Source: Sporolactobacillus sp. STSJ-5 (GTDB lineage Bacteria > Bacillota > Bacilli > Bacillales > Sporolactobacillaceae). Taken from it: a DNA stretch of 64,000 bases. Below are positions 1-8,154 of this stretch, piece after piece. The stretch spans positions 248,001 through 312,000 of the forward strand of contig NZ_JANFOJ010000002.1 in the NCBI RefSeq assembly GCF_024385605.1. The letters are read 5' to 3'. The translations under genes were made by a program, and so were the position numbers. Below the pieces are notes generated by a model that was not told where the DNA came from, ran no database searches, and worked only from the letters and a program-made list of their open reading frames with translations. Position 1 is the first letter of the stretch. The number at the start of each line of letters is the position of its first letter.

Positions 1-250
1 GTAATGAATAAACTTGACTACCAGTTGCCGCCTGAGAGGAAATAGTTATTTTTTGTTGATGACTTGCTGATATTTCTTCTTTATATGCGTCATAGGCCTG
101 ATGAGGGGCTTCAGGGTGATCCTTAAAGTAGTGCTCCATGGCTTCGTCGGAATCAAAATCGTCTCGGTTCATAACCAATTGGTCAGTCGGAACAGGTTTA
201 CCAGCGTCAAATTGCTCATCTAATTGGCCGGCTTTATCATTTCCACTCAT
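1..250 (-). CDS. hypothetical protein, 3' end outside window
   Basis: An open frame of 83 codons starts at an ATG (250-248) and runs off the left edge without a stop. A strong AGGAGG lies 8 bases before the start. The visible protein begins MSGNDKAGQLDEQFDAG and is acidic and hydrophilic, rich in D, E, Q and H, with no membrane segment or signal peptide. I do not recognise the family. A well-formed -10 (TATAAT, minus strand, 315-320) and a 13-bp inverted repeat sit upstream, which supports a real, probably regulated gene. Confidence 0.7.
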   Translation of the reverse strand, partial: MSGNDKAGQLDEQFDAGKPVPTDQLVMNRDDFDSDEAMEHYFKDHPEAPHQAYDAYKEEISASHQQKITISSQAATGSQVYSL

Positions 251-276
251 AACAAATTCCTCCTGTCTAAAAATTC

Positions 277-308
277 GGTTTGCAATAATATTCTCATTAT
301 TGCAAACC
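277..308 (-). promoter_or_regulatory. 13-bp inverted repeat, candidate operator
   Basis: GGTTTGCAATAAT (277-289) and its exact reverse complement (296-308) flank a 6-base spacer. For the leftward gene the -10 hexamer TATAAT is at 315-320, so the repeat begins at about +1. That position suits a repressor site or a 5' UTR hairpin. The regulator is unknown. Confidence 0.55.
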
Positions 309-507
309 TATTTTATTATAACACTATTGTGGATTGTTGTAAGTGATGTAAGCTTTTCTTTAAGAAAAAGGAAAACCGCAAAGGCGTTTAGTCTATGCGT
401 TACGTTATGTTATAATGAAGTAAAATAAGAGGATCATCACGCAGTCCCTGAGCTGAACTGGGCGTTACGATTAAGTCCAAAACGTATTAGACAAGGGGGA
501 TTTAGAT

Positions 508-1287
508 ATGAATAAATGGACAAAATTATTCATGGTTTCAGTCCTTGCTGTAGCGAGCTTACTGACTATAACATCATGCAATACATCCAATACATCCAAT
601 AAACCCAATAAAACCGTTAAAACCAATACGGCAACAATTAAAGTGGGCTACACGCCTTTAAAGACAGCCGGATCCACCCGTAACGTGGTTGCTACAGGTA
701 AATACGCCCTTTATACGAAACCCGGCACGGTAAAAGGGGCTAAACTAGTAGCTTCTAAGAGCAAGATGGCAAAATTTGCTTCTTATACTCATGCAGATGC
801 TGATTATTACTATGGTAGTCTGAGAAACCACGCTTATAAGGGTTCAACTTATTATTTCCGTGCCTACGGTTATAAGGTCACCAACACCGGTTCCGTTTAT
901 TATCGTGTCGTGACGATGAATGGTAAATATCGGGGTTACGTCTATGGGGGCAAAAAAGTCGGCTCATTTGCTGGCGGAGTTAAAAAAGCAATGACTACCC
1001 AGCCCACAACAATTCCTGCTATCTACAAGGACCACGTCGTCGGGGTTGCCACTCCAGGTGTTATTTGGAATTATCCTCCTTACACGCAATACAAGACTAA
1101 GAGATTGGCTCAAAAATCTGATTTTATAGGCTCAACAATTCCAAGTAAGTCTGAATTTAAGGTCACTAAGGCTGTAAAACGGACTCGGGAACAGGATACT
1201 TACTACTACCTTAAATCTCAAAAGAGCTCCGTACCTTCAGGTTGGGTAAGCGCCATGCGCATTCTTTCTTATTTTGAGATTCAGTGA
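508..1287 (+). CDS. secreted lipoprotein, surface-layer-like repeats
   Basis: A 259-residue protein with a lipoprotein signal: basic N-end, hydrophobic stretch, and a lipobox TITSC with Cys at about residue 24. A Ser/Thr/Asn/Lys linker follows. The mature part is rich in Lys, Tyr, Gly and Ser, with segments such as YALYTKPGTVKGAK and YYRVVTMNGKYRGYVYGG. These resemble the small beta repeats of lactobacillus surface-layer (SLAP/GW-like) proteins; that is a composition-based inference. It probably sits on the outer membrane face bound to cell wall. The start ATG has GGGGG 8 bases upstream. A TATAAT at 411-416 could be its -10. No operon partner is seen; an IS element lies just downstream on the other strand. 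Confidence 0.75.
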   Translation: MNKWTKLFMVSVLAVASLLTITSCNTSNTSNKPNKTVKTNTATIKVGYTPLKTAGSTRNVVATGKYALYTKPGTVKGAKLVASKSKMAKFASYTHADADYYYGSLRNHAYKGSTYYFRAYGYKVTNTGSVYYRVVTMNGKYRGYVYGGKKVGSFAGGVKKAMTTQPTTIPAIYKDHVVGVATPGVIWNYPPYTQYKTKRLAQKSDFIGSTIPSKSEFKVTKAVKRTREQDTYYYLKSQKSSVPSGWVSAMRILSYFEIQ

Positions 1288-1525
1288 AATTGAAAGCAAC
1301 GAAGGCATTATTCACAATTGATCGCTCTAACGCGTCATTCATATTCGATCAACGATCAATAAAAAAGAGGTTGCTCCGTATACAGTTTCTCATCAAAAAA
1401 TGGTTCATGAAATCCCGAGGATTTTCATGAGCTATTTTTAGTCAACGGCAATAAAAAATCCCCCACCCTCGCATGAGGCCACTGAAAAACCTCCGTTTTT
1501 TCAGAAGAACTGAATAGCGTTATCG

Positions 1526-1572
1526 AAAAAGCGACTCAGAAATTCGAAAGTGAATCTCTGAGTCGCTTTTTT
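1526..1572 (-). terminator. terminator of the IS1182 transposase
   Basis: AAAAAGCGACTCAGA pairs with TCTGAGTCGCTTTTT around an inner stem with a GAAA loop. T residues lie on both strands, so it can act for the transposase (minus) and block read-through into the element (plus). Confidence 0.7.
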
Positions 1573-1602
1573 CTTTGAATAGGGAGGCCTTTCCCCGTCT
1601 CT

Positions 1603-3054
1603 TTATCCCATGAGCTTCAGTATTCTCTTTAAATTCACTGTGAATATCGCCATGGCTCCTTGTATGTCCATACTAACCAGACCCGAGGATTTTGCGACAT
1701 CATACCCGTGTCTGTGTTTTAATTCACTATTCTTCGCCTCTATTTTGTAGCGTTCTTTTGATCTTTCTTTAAAATACTCCGTTTTTTCGAATGCGGCCTG
1801 TCTCGAATGCTCATCTGATTTAATGCTGACGGAATACGTCTTACTTTTTGCCCCTTCCTTGTAACATCCTTCTCGGAAGGGGCACTGCTGACATTTATTT
1901 ATATCAAAATAATACGTATCTTTTTGATTCTTTCCAGCATCTTTTTTCCCCTGTCTCGCTTTTCGAATCGCCATATGCCCTGCTTTGCACACATACATAC
2001 CAGCGTCCTTATTAAATTGGAACTCTTCTTCTTTCTTCCGATGCCCTTGAGTGATCAAGGGATTTAATTTCGCTACTAATTCTATCTCATTTTTCTGAGT
2101 GTACTCAATATTTCCCTTTTCAGAATAAGCAGTATCGCCAATCACTGTTTTTACGTTCATTCCTGTCTGAATGCTTTTCTGAATCAACGTTTCTAATTGC
2201 TTGCCATCGTTCTTTTCCCCAGTGGTAAGGACCGCTGCTGTGATGATGCGTTCTTCGTTCATCGCCAGATGGGTCTTATAGCCAAAAAAGGAGGTGTCTG
2301 CTGTTTTATGGCCCACTTTAGCATCTGGATCTGTGGCCAATTGTAACTGTTCCAGATCGTCATTCACCGTCTCTTTTAAAAGATTCAGGGTTTGTTTGAC
2401 TTTTGGGTATTCTGAAAGCACGGGCTCCTTCTCAATCACCTGAACCAGCTGTTGACAATAATCGGTTTGGTCCTCAATGGCTTCTGAAGCGGTTTTTGTC
2501 GGAAATTTTTCTTTCATCTTTTCGTTGACTTTATAGACGGCTTTTCGAAGCTTTTTCGATCGTTCTGAAAGAATCTCTAACGGAGTTTTTTGATTATAGC
2601 GTGCTTTCGTATGGGTGGCATCTACAATAATGGTATGACTTTTGATTATGCCTTTTTCTATCGCAATCGTCACGGTCTTATTGATCAACAGATCTAGAAG
2701 GGCAATATCTTTTAAACGGAGTTTCCGAAATTTTGTCAGTGAGCTTGGCTCAATGACAGGATCTTCTGGTGCCATGCTTAAAAAATATTTAAACGACAAG
2801 TCATACCTGGAGCGTTCAACGACATCAACATCGGATAAATCGAATATAGATTTCAACAATAAATATTTAAACATGCGGATGGGACTAATTGCCTTACGAC
2901 CATTATCCAAGCAATACTTATCTTTAAGTTCTTTGACAACGAAAGAGAAGTCAATAAGCTCATTAATTTTTCGCAAGAGGTTGTCCTTAGGGACAACCAT
3001 GTCATAAAGTTCTGAATAAGAACTTAAGATCATCGAGGATTGTTGCGGCATCAT
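1603..3054 (-). CDS. IS1182 family transposase
   Basis: A 483-residue DDE transposase of the IS1182 group. The N-terminal DUF772-type region (residues about 15-95) contains RKINELIDFSFVVKEL and PIRMFKYLLLKSIFDLSD. The catalytic core includes the acidic motif at IIVDATHTKARYN, the GYKTHLAMNEERI segment, VIGDTAYSEKGN, and a C-terminal region with RSKERYKIEAKNSELKHRHG carrying the last catalytic Glu. A Cys-rich insert (CQQCPFREGCYKEG) is typical of the group. It is full length with no frame disruption, so probably active. ATGATG doublet at the start; a GGGTG lies about 7 bases upstream. Confidence 0.9.
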   Translation of the reverse strand: MMPQQSSMILSSYSELYDMVVPKDNLLRKINELIDFSFVVKELKDKYCLDNGRKAISPIRMFKYLLLKSIFDLSDVDVVERSRYDLSFKYFLSMAPEDPVIEPSSLTKFRKLRLKDIALLDLLINKTVTIAIEKGIIKSHTIIVDATHTKARYNQKTPLEILSERSKKLRKAVYKVNEKMKEKFPTKTASEAIEDQTDYCQQLVQVIEKEPVLSEYPKVKQTLNLLKETVNDDLEQLQLATDPDAKVGHKTADTSFFGYKTHLAMNEERIITAAVLTTGEKNDGKQLETLIQKSIQTGMNVKTVIGDTAYSEKGNIEYTQKNEIELVAKLNPLITQGHRKKEEEFQFNKDAGMYVCKAGHMAIRKARQGKKDAGKNQKDTYYFDINKCQQCPFREGCYKEGAKSKTYSVSIKSDEHSRQAAFEKTEYFKERSKERYKIEAKNSELKHRHGYDVAKSSGLVSMDIQGAMAIFTVNLKRILKLMG

Positions 3055-3223
3055 TAGCTACACCCACTTTATAAGGATACTTATAATTATAAAGGAAAAG
3101 AGCACCATTTCCGCACTTTGTGTGAGGAATGGTACTCTTTTTAATGACTTTTTCAGTGGCCTCCCCTCGCATGGGGGTGGGGAAATATTAGGCCATCTTG
3201 CAATACTCTCTCTATCAACTTAT

Positions 3224-3388
3224 TTAAGCATCAATCAGATCTTTTTTTGCTTTTTCAAGCCAATCAATATCACGGCAAACCGCATAATAAACAGCACGGT
3301 TGTTTAAGTCATTCTGGTGTTCATCTTCGTACTTTCTTAAATCAGAGATTTTCCCATCAATCGCTTCAATTATGGCATCAATTAATAT
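3224..3388 (-). pseudogene. truncated gene remnant
   Basis: An open minus-strand frame translates to 54 residues ending KKDLIDA, with a charged helical part (DGKISDLRKYEDEHQNDLN). It is preceded in frame by a stop (3389-3391) and has no ATG, GTG or TTG start, so it looks like the C-terminal end of a decayed gene. The terminator hairpin broken by the IS1182 element lies about 40-60 bases after its stop, as expected for this gene's own terminator. Family not recognised. Confidence 0.4.
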
Positions 3389-3812
3389 TCAATTGAACAA
3401 ATTCAGTGATGATCTAAAACGGTGTTATTCTTTCTTGAGGGTAGTGTATTCTTATTCATTTGTTTGATTCTTATTCGTGGGATTGGATTGATTCACTTAT
3501 CCTTCCATTTTAAAGGCTTATCTTGTTGGATAATCACTATAAATTCGAACATTTCTAGTATTTTAAATCGTCGCATTCATTTAGTGCAATGTTACTGTTT
3601 GAGATTATAAAAATCTAAAAATGATCCGGTATTAGATTTGGTCATTCAGCATGATCTGAGAACATTTGAAATTAATCTAACTGCACACGTCTTTTTTAGC
3701 TGATGTTCGCTACGAGTTAATTCGCTTATGAATAACTAATGAAGTATGATTGTATGTAAAAAGATGCGTTTCATTTAAATAAAGTAAGTTCAGGAATTGA
3801 GGAGATTACCAA
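3389..3812. other. AT-rich intergenic stretch
   Basis: Roughly 420 bases with no convincing gene. Short frames exist (for example a 62-codon one at 3422-3610) but lack ribosome sites and biased codon use. The last part carries the ribosome site GAGGAG for the gene at 3813. Confidence 0.5.
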
Positions 3813-4109
3813 GTGAAGAAACTGAAACATCCGAATCTAGTTATATTTATACTTATGTTCATTGGCGCTTCATTCAGCAGCGGGTTCCAACAGATGGCGT
3901 ACTGGTCACCAAAGGTATTCTGGTATTGGGCAGGTGCAGGAATTGCTTATATGTCTACAGCTGCAGCGCTCATTTTAATAGTGTATTTAAATAAATCAAA
4001 AAAAGAAGGCGGCTTGGTTCGGTCCACCAAGCTGATCGGTATCATTATTTGTTCGCTGATTCTCTTGTGGACGACGTTTGTGATGATCGCCGGACAGTCA
4101 GGGATGTAA
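3813..4109 (+). CDS. small three-helix membrane protein
   Basis: A 98-residue protein starting at GTG with GAGGAG 8 bases before. Three hydrophobic segments are visible, at about residues 8-26, 36-57 and 73-93, joined by a basic loop (YLNKSKKEGGLVRSTK). It resembles unnamed small integral membrane proteins of Bacillales. A second tiny membrane-protein gene begins 31 bases after its stop and is probably co-transcribed. Function unknown. Confidence 0.7.
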   Translation: MKKLKHPNLVIFILMFIGASFSSGFQQMAYWSPKVFWYWAGAGIAYMSTAAALILIVYLNKSKKEGGLVRSTKLIGIIICSLILLWTTFVMIAGQSGM

Positions 4110-4140
4110 ACACTAGAATAGTAGAGAAGAGTTGATGTTA

Positions 4141-4269
4141 ATGGATGAAGGCAAGCAAAAGCCTACCGACAATTTTGACCGTCTGTTTATTGGGAAACCA
4201 GGTTGCATGTCCATTATTGTGATTCTAGCGGCACTTTTTATAATCTATGCGATTTTTATTGCAAAGTAA
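4141..4269 (+). CDS. 42-residue single-pass membrane protein
   Basis: Begins MDEGKQKPTDNFDRLF, then a hydrophobic helix from about residue 22 to 40, ending in AK. An in-frame ATG two codons earlier (4135) is an alternative start. The hydrophilic head plus single helix, the spacing after the previous gene, and a strong terminator about 100 bases later support a real small gene in a two-gene unit. Function unknown. Confidence 0.55.
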   Translation: MDEGKQKPTDNFDRLFIGKPGCMSIIVILAALFIIYAIFIAK

Positions 4270-4365
4270 TAAAATGGCAATGAATAAAACACTTTATCTT
4301 AAGCGTTTCTTAAGGATCTAAAGTTATTATAGACTCATGAAAGCAATATCTCCCCCCTTTTTATT

Positions 4366-4392
4366 CGAGCACTTAGTTGCTCGTTTTTTTTT
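4366..4392 (+). terminator. rho-independent terminator
   Basis: CGAGCA pairs with TGCTCG around a 6-base loop, followed by nine T residues. It ends the two-gene membrane-protein unit. The rest of the gap before 4582 shows nothing else convincing. Confidence 0.8.
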
Positions 4393-4581
4393 GTTCAGAA
4401 TCTGTTCAGTTTACTGTGCTATCTTTTATTTACCGTACATTGTTATTTTGTGGGCCTGAAAAGGCCCATTTTTTTTGCACTTTTTTCTTATCTCTGTCTT
4501 GAGGCGGATGACAGAAGGCGACACACACGTTATGATTTTGATAGATTCATTGATTTTTCAAGGGACAGGGGAGAAAGTTTC

Positions 4582-5205
4582 GTGACAAAGAAAATAAAAA
4601 TTGGACTTATAGCTGCTTTACTGGCTTTATCGATTGTCGTACTCAGCGGCTGCCAGGTATTGGATTTTTTCACAACGCAGGTTGAGGGAAGCTTAAGAGG
4701 CCTAAATGTGACGATGCAGACTTATGACGCGGACGGACAGCCGATTGATACGATAAAAGGAATTTCGGGATCGATTACCCGGGATAATAAATTCGATCGC
4801 ACAAATGATAAGGGCGAGACAACCAAAGAATCATCAGTTTTGAATATTACTATTGGCGGAAAGCAAGTCGTTCATGTGGGCAGTACATTGATCATGTATG
4901 AAAAAGGTCTACAGGATGTCATGAATAAACTGCCGCAGAAGGTGTTGGTTGAAAACCAAGAACGCAGTGTACCATTTGTTAATCGGATTGTTAATAACTA
5001 TCATAATTATTTTGACGGACATTCGAAAGTCATTTTGATTCGTTCGCAGCTGGGAAAACCAATCGCTACCTTTGCAGGCAATCATGTTTCTTATTTTGCG
5101 ACAGAAGTTCCGAATTCAACCGGATTGATCATTGATGGAAAATATCTATTTATTTATCGGTGCGATTTCACCATGTACGACACAGAGCTCCTTAAAAAGG
5201 ATTAA
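4582..5205 (+). CDS. DUF5052-like lipoprotein
   Basis: A 207-residue lipoprotein. The start is GTG at 4582 because GGGGAG lies 8 bases upstream and the signal peptide begins there (TKKIKIG, hydrophobic core, lipobox VLSGC). The mature protein has the ordered pattern of the DUF5052 family of Bacillales and Listeria lipoproteins: a GSLRGLNVTMQTYDADGQPI segment, then SSVLNITIGGKQVVHVGST, and a C-terminal beta region ending near KYLFIYRCDF. Expected on the outer face of the membrane; activity unknown. A LexA-type promoter lies immediately after its stop. Confidence 0.75.
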   Translation: MTKKIKIGLIAALLALSIVVLSGCQVLDFFTTQVEGSLRGLNVTMQTYDADGQPIDTIKGISGSITRDNKFDRTNDKGETTKESSVLNITIGGKQVVHVGSTLIMYEKGLQDVMNKLPQKVLVENQERSVPFVNRIVNNYHNYFDGHSKVILIRSQLGKPIATFAGNHVSYFATEVPNSTGLIIDGKYLFIYRCDFTMYDTELLKKD

Positions 5206-5250
5206 ATAAATGGTCTTGTCTCGATCAATATTGGTTATAATAGATTCTAC

Positions 5251-5280
5251 TTGCATAAAAGAACACACGTTCGTTATAAT
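5251..5280 (+). promoter_or_regulatory. promoter with LexA (SOS) box
   Basis: TTGCAT (5251-5256), an 18-base spacer and TATAAT (5275-5280) form a promoter. The spacer holds aGAACacacGTTCg (5260-5273), which matches 12 of 14 positions of the Bacillus LexA consensus with the full GAAC-N4-GTTC core. It reads toward miaA. No clear gene follows directly: an open frame to 5380 that could be the tail of a YolD-like protein lacks a good start. Confidence 0.6.
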
Positions 5281-5410
5281 TACTGTGTAAATGATGTGCT
5301 CGTGGGAAGAGGTGAGATCATCGAGCTGATTGATCCAGGTTCGCAAACGCGTGTGCAGACGTCATTTGGTGTGGTTTAAGGTAAACGATTTATGTACTAT
5401 TCGCGTGGGG

Positions 5411-5458
5411 TTGTCACGTAATGCCGCTGCATAGATAGGTTTATCTATGCGGTGACAA
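5411..5458. promoter_or_regulatory. large nested palindrome before miaA promoter
   Basis: Outer arms TTGTCAC (5411-5417) and GTGACAA (5452-5458) enclose a perfect inner stem GCATAGATA/TATCTATGC (5429-5437, 5442-5450). No T-run follows, so it is not a simple terminator. It ends 9 bases before the extended -10 of miaA, a location suited to a repressor or activator site. Confidence 0.5.
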
Positions 5459-5467
5459 AGTGATTTG

Positions 5468-5476
5468 TGTTATACT
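5468..5476 (+). promoter_or_regulatory. extended -10 promoter of miaA
   Basis: TGTTATACT is an extended -10 (TGn-TATACT). No good -35 is present at the right distance, which fits an extended -10 promoter helped by a regulator. The miaA start lies about 40 bases downstream of the expected transcription start. Confidence 0.5.
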
Positions 5477-5520
5477 GTACCCACCTTTTTACTTTTTACA
5501 TGGGAGTTCATGAGTACAAG

Positions 5521-6480
5521 ATGAAAAATAGGATGCAAACAACGATTGTCATTGTCGGGCCAACTGCAGTCGGAAAAACAAAACTCAGTATTGCGCTCGC
5601 AAAGCGGTTTAACAGCGAGATCGTGAATGGGGACGCATTTCAAGTGTATCGCGGCATGGATATTGGTACAGCAAAGGTAACTGAAGAGGAAGCAGATGGT
5701 GTAACCCATCACTTAATTAATATTTGTGAACCTAGCGAACCTTATACGGCAGCCGATTATCAGCATGATGCGAGGAAAGTACTTGAAAGTGTGTCTTCTG
5801 AAGGAAAAATGCCGATTTTAGTCGGCGGTACCGGTTTTTATATCAAGGCTGCACTTTACGATTACCAATTTGCTTCAATCGGGGCGAATCCGGAATATCG
5901 GCGTGAATTAACACGTATGGCGCAAGAAGAAGGCGGAGAAGCGCTGTTCGCATTATTAAAGCATGTTGATCCTGTTGCAGCAGAACGGATTCATCCTAAC
6001 AATTTGGTGCGTGTCATACGCGCTTTAGAAGTTTTCCATGAAACCGGGAAACGCTTCAGTGATCACGTGCAAGATGAAACTGTTCGCCCGCTCTATCCGT
6101 ATTTATGTATTGGATTAACCATGGAGCGCTCAATACTGTATGCACGCATTGATATGCGTGTTGACCAAATGATCGATGAAGGTCTCCTTGAGGAGGCACA
6201 GCTATTATATAAACGAGGCTTGAGAAATGCGCAGGCGATGCAGGCGATCGGTTACAAGGAGTTCATCCCGTTTTTTGATGGCTTATGTTCGCTTGATCAC
6301 GCTGTGAACCAGTTGAAGAAAAATTCGCGTCATTATGCGAAAAGACAATTGACATGGTTCAAAAGACAAATGCCGATTCAATGGTTCGATATGACGGATG
6401 CACTGCAAGACTTTTCAAGAAAAGCTGAAGAAATTTACAGTTTTATCGAAGAACATCAGGCAAAAAGCGAGCGATCGTGA
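5521..6480 (+). CDS. miaA: tRNA dimethylallyltransferase
   Basis: Transfers a dimethylallyl group to N6 of A37 in tRNAs that read UNN codons, in the cytoplasm. A 319-residue protein, the usual length. The P-loop GPTAVGKT is at residues 13-20; the family motifs NGDAFQVYRGMDIGTAK (substrate Asp), VGGTGFYIKA, and the C-terminal RHYAKRQLTWFKRQ are all present. Start chosen as the ATG at 5521 since upstream residues are unlike the family; GGGAG lies about 14 bases before, slightly far, and an ATG at 5533 is an alternative. hfq follows, as in Bacillus subtilis, but here has its own promoter. Confidence 0.95.
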   Translation: MKNRMQTTIVIVGPTAVGKTKLSIALAKRFNSEIVNGDAFQVYRGMDIGTAKVTEEEADGVTHHLINICEPSEPYTAADYQHDARKVLESVSSEGKMPILVGGTGFYIKAALYDYQFASIGANPEYRRELTRMAQEEGGEALFALLKHVDPVAAERIHPNNLVRVIRALEVFHETGKRFSDHVQDETVRPLYPYLCIGLTMERSILYARIDMRVDQMIDEGLLEEAQLLYKRGLRNAQAMQAIGYKEFIPFFDGLCSLDHAVNQLKKNSRHYAKRQLTWFKRQMPIQWFDMTDALQDFSRKAEEIYSFIEEHQAKSERS

Positions 6481-6519
6481 ACTTTTATCACATTTATTGT
6501 CTTGTTTCATAAACGATCT

Positions 6520-6548
6520 TTGCAAATGATGGAAATTTAAAATATAAT
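6520..6548 (+). promoter_or_regulatory. hfq promoter
   Basis: TTGCAA, a 17-base spacer and TATAAT form a near-consensus vegetative promoter about 135 bases before hfq, giving a long 5' leader. Confidence 0.6.
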
Positions 6549-6684
6549 CTTAATTGTAGATCTTTCTGACTGGACATTGAATTCCTTCTCAGAGAAAAAA
6601 GATCAGACAAAAGAGGTTTTCTTGCAGGTAATTTTCACATTAAATCGAAGTAGTTTTATTTAGAGAGAAAAGAGGAGGAATAAA

Positions 6685-6918
6685 ATGAAACAGTCAATCA
6701 ATATCCAGGATACATTTTTGAATCAGTTGCGAAAAGAAGGAACGTTTGTGACCGTCTTTCTGGTCAGCGGTTTTCAATTGAAGGGCAAGGTTAAGGGGTT
6801 CGATAATTTTACAGTGCTTCTGGACAGCGAGGGCAAGCAGCAATTAATCTTTAAACATGCGATTTCGACGTTTACTCCTTCAAAGCCTGTGAATTGGACC
6901 AGTCAGGACGAGTCATAA
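6685..6918 (+). CDS. hfq: RNA chaperone Hfq
   Basis: A 77-residue Sm-like protein that forms a hexameric ring and binds small RNAs and A-rich mRNA. The Sm1 motif ([33 protein letters not shown]) and Sm2 motif ([10 protein letters not shown]) are intact. Perfect AGGAGG 7 bases before the ATG. Lies between miaA and spoVK, as in related Bacillales. Has its own promoter and terminator, so it is probably expressed alone. Confidence 0.97.
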   Translation: MKQSINIQDTFLNQLRKEGTFVTVFLVSGFQLKGKVKGFDNFTVLLDSEGKQQLIFKHAISTFTPSKPVNWTSQDES

Positions 6919-6931
6919 TAGATTCTGGAAG

Positions 6932-6963
6932 GGCAGCGGTTACGCTGTCTTTCTTTTATTTTG
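6932..6963 (+). terminator. hfq terminator
   Basis: GGCAGCG pairs with CGCTGTC (one G-U) around GTTA, followed by a T-rich run. The next 200 bases before spoVK hold no recognised element; a sporulation-type promoter is expected but I could not place it confidently. Confidence 0.7.
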
Positions 6964-7175
6964 GTAAGGCTTTTTGCTCGCTTTGCAAGTGACGGATCTT
7001 TGGCTCTTCGCACTTCTGAATAGGGTACCGACGACATAGGATAGAGCAGTCCAATCATTTTTCATAATGTCCCGAAGTAATGGGCATTTGTCACGGAAAC
7101 GATCAAGCCGGCGTATACATAACAACGCAGGCCAAGAGCGGTGCTTGATCCAATGAATAGCGAGGTGATCGAATC

Positions 7176-8129
7176 GTGCGAGAAGCCTATACATTTACAA
7201 AAAAAAGTCAGATCAATGTGGTCTTTAACCAGAAAACCGAGAAACATGAGGCTGCGCCTTTTCCAGTTGATGAGCGTGTGACCCATGAACCGCTTGAAAA
7301 ACTGGAGGCAAAGCTTGACCGACTGGTGGGAATGGATCAGATAAAACATATGGTACGCGAACTTTATGCGTGGCTTTATATTTATCGCAAGCGTGAAGAA
7401 ACTAATTTGAAGGTACAAAAACAGTCCTTCCACATGTTGTTTAAGGGGAATCCAGGAACCGGCAAGACGACAGTTGCACGTCTTCTGAGTGACTTGTTCC
7501 GTGAGATGGGAATACTGCCGAAGGGCCATTTGATCGAAGCTGAACGAGCTGATCTTGTTGGCGAATACATTGGACAGACAGCGCAAAAAACAAGAGAACT
7601 TGTAAAACGTTCTTTAGGCGGTGTTTTGTTTATTGATGAAGCGTACTCGCTGTCACGTGGTGGAGAAAAGGATTTCGGAAAAGAAGCGATTGATACATTA
7701 GTGAAACAGATGGAAGACCATAAAGATGAGTTTATTTTGATTCTTGCTGGCTATTCCGATGAAATGGATGAATTTCTCAGAATGAATCCCGGCCTGCCAT
7801 CTCGTTTTCCAATGATCATGTCTTTTCCGGATTATTCCGGTGCAGAATTGCTCGAAATTGCGAAGCAAATGATCCGTGATCGTGAGTATACGATGACTGC
7901 GGAGGCACAAAAAAAACTATTCCGCCATCTTCATCAGAAAATTGTTGAGAATGAACCGCATTTCAGTAATGGACGTTATGTACGCAATCATGTGGAAAAA
8001 ATGATACGTCAGCAAGCAGTTCGTTTAGTTAGGGAAAACAGCTTTGATCGTGACGCGCTGATGACGATCCGTGCCTGTGATTTGACACTGGATAATCATT
8101 TAATGATCGCGCCAGCAGACGAAGCTTAA
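7176..8129 (+). CDS. spoVK: stage V sporulation protein K, AAA ATPase
   Basis: An AAA+ ATPase of the CbbX/SpoVK type needed for late spore maturation, acting in the mother cell. 317 residues. Walker A GNPGTGKT at residues 91-98; Walker B GGVLFIDEAY at about 149-158; sensor and arginine-finger region GLPSRFPMIMSFPDYS; the C-terminal lid includes NGRYVRNHVEKMIRQQ. Starts at GTG with GAGGTGAT 5 bases upstream. hflX starts 25 bases after its stop, so the two may be co-transcribed. Confidence 0.93.
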   Translation: MREAYTFTKKSQINVVFNQKTEKHEAAPFPVDERVTHEPLEKLEAKLDRLVGMDQIKHMVRELYAWLYIYRKREETNLKVQKQSFHMLFKGNPGTGKTTVARLLSDLFREMGILPKGHLIEAERADLVGEYIGQTAQKTRELVKRSLGGVLFIDEAYSLSRGGEKDFGKEAIDTLVKQMEDHKDEFILILAGYSDEMDEFLRMNPGLPSRFPMIMSFPDYSGAELLEIAKQMIRDREYTMTAEAQKKLFRHLHQKIVENEPHFSNGRYVRNHVEKMIRQQAVRLVRENSFDRDALMTIRACDLTLDNHLMIAPADEA

Positions 8130-8154
8130 TGCATCAATTAAAGAGAGGTATCTT

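Larger units (their letters stand above)
1475..3163 (-). mobile_element. IS1182-family insertion sequence, intact
   Basis: About 1.69 kb bounded by 15-bp inverted repeats (GAGGCCACTGAAAAA at 1475-1489, its complement at 3149-3163), with one full-length transposase inside. Both ends abut the same 9-bp sequence CCCTCGCAT (1466-1474 and 3164-3172), read as a target duplication. An internal hairpin with a GAAA loop and T-run (1526-1572) lies just after the transposase stop. Joining the flanks recreates a GC-rich hairpin followed by T residues on the minus strand, so the element entered a transcription terminator. Confidence 0.85.

Noticed and set aside
3422-3610. 62-codon hydrophobic frame
   Set aside because: AT-rich chance frame with no ribosome site; composition follows base content.
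7062-7586. 174-codon leftward frame over the spoVK start
   Set aside because: Antisense to a conserved AAA ATPase, no ribosome site, protein-unlike composition.
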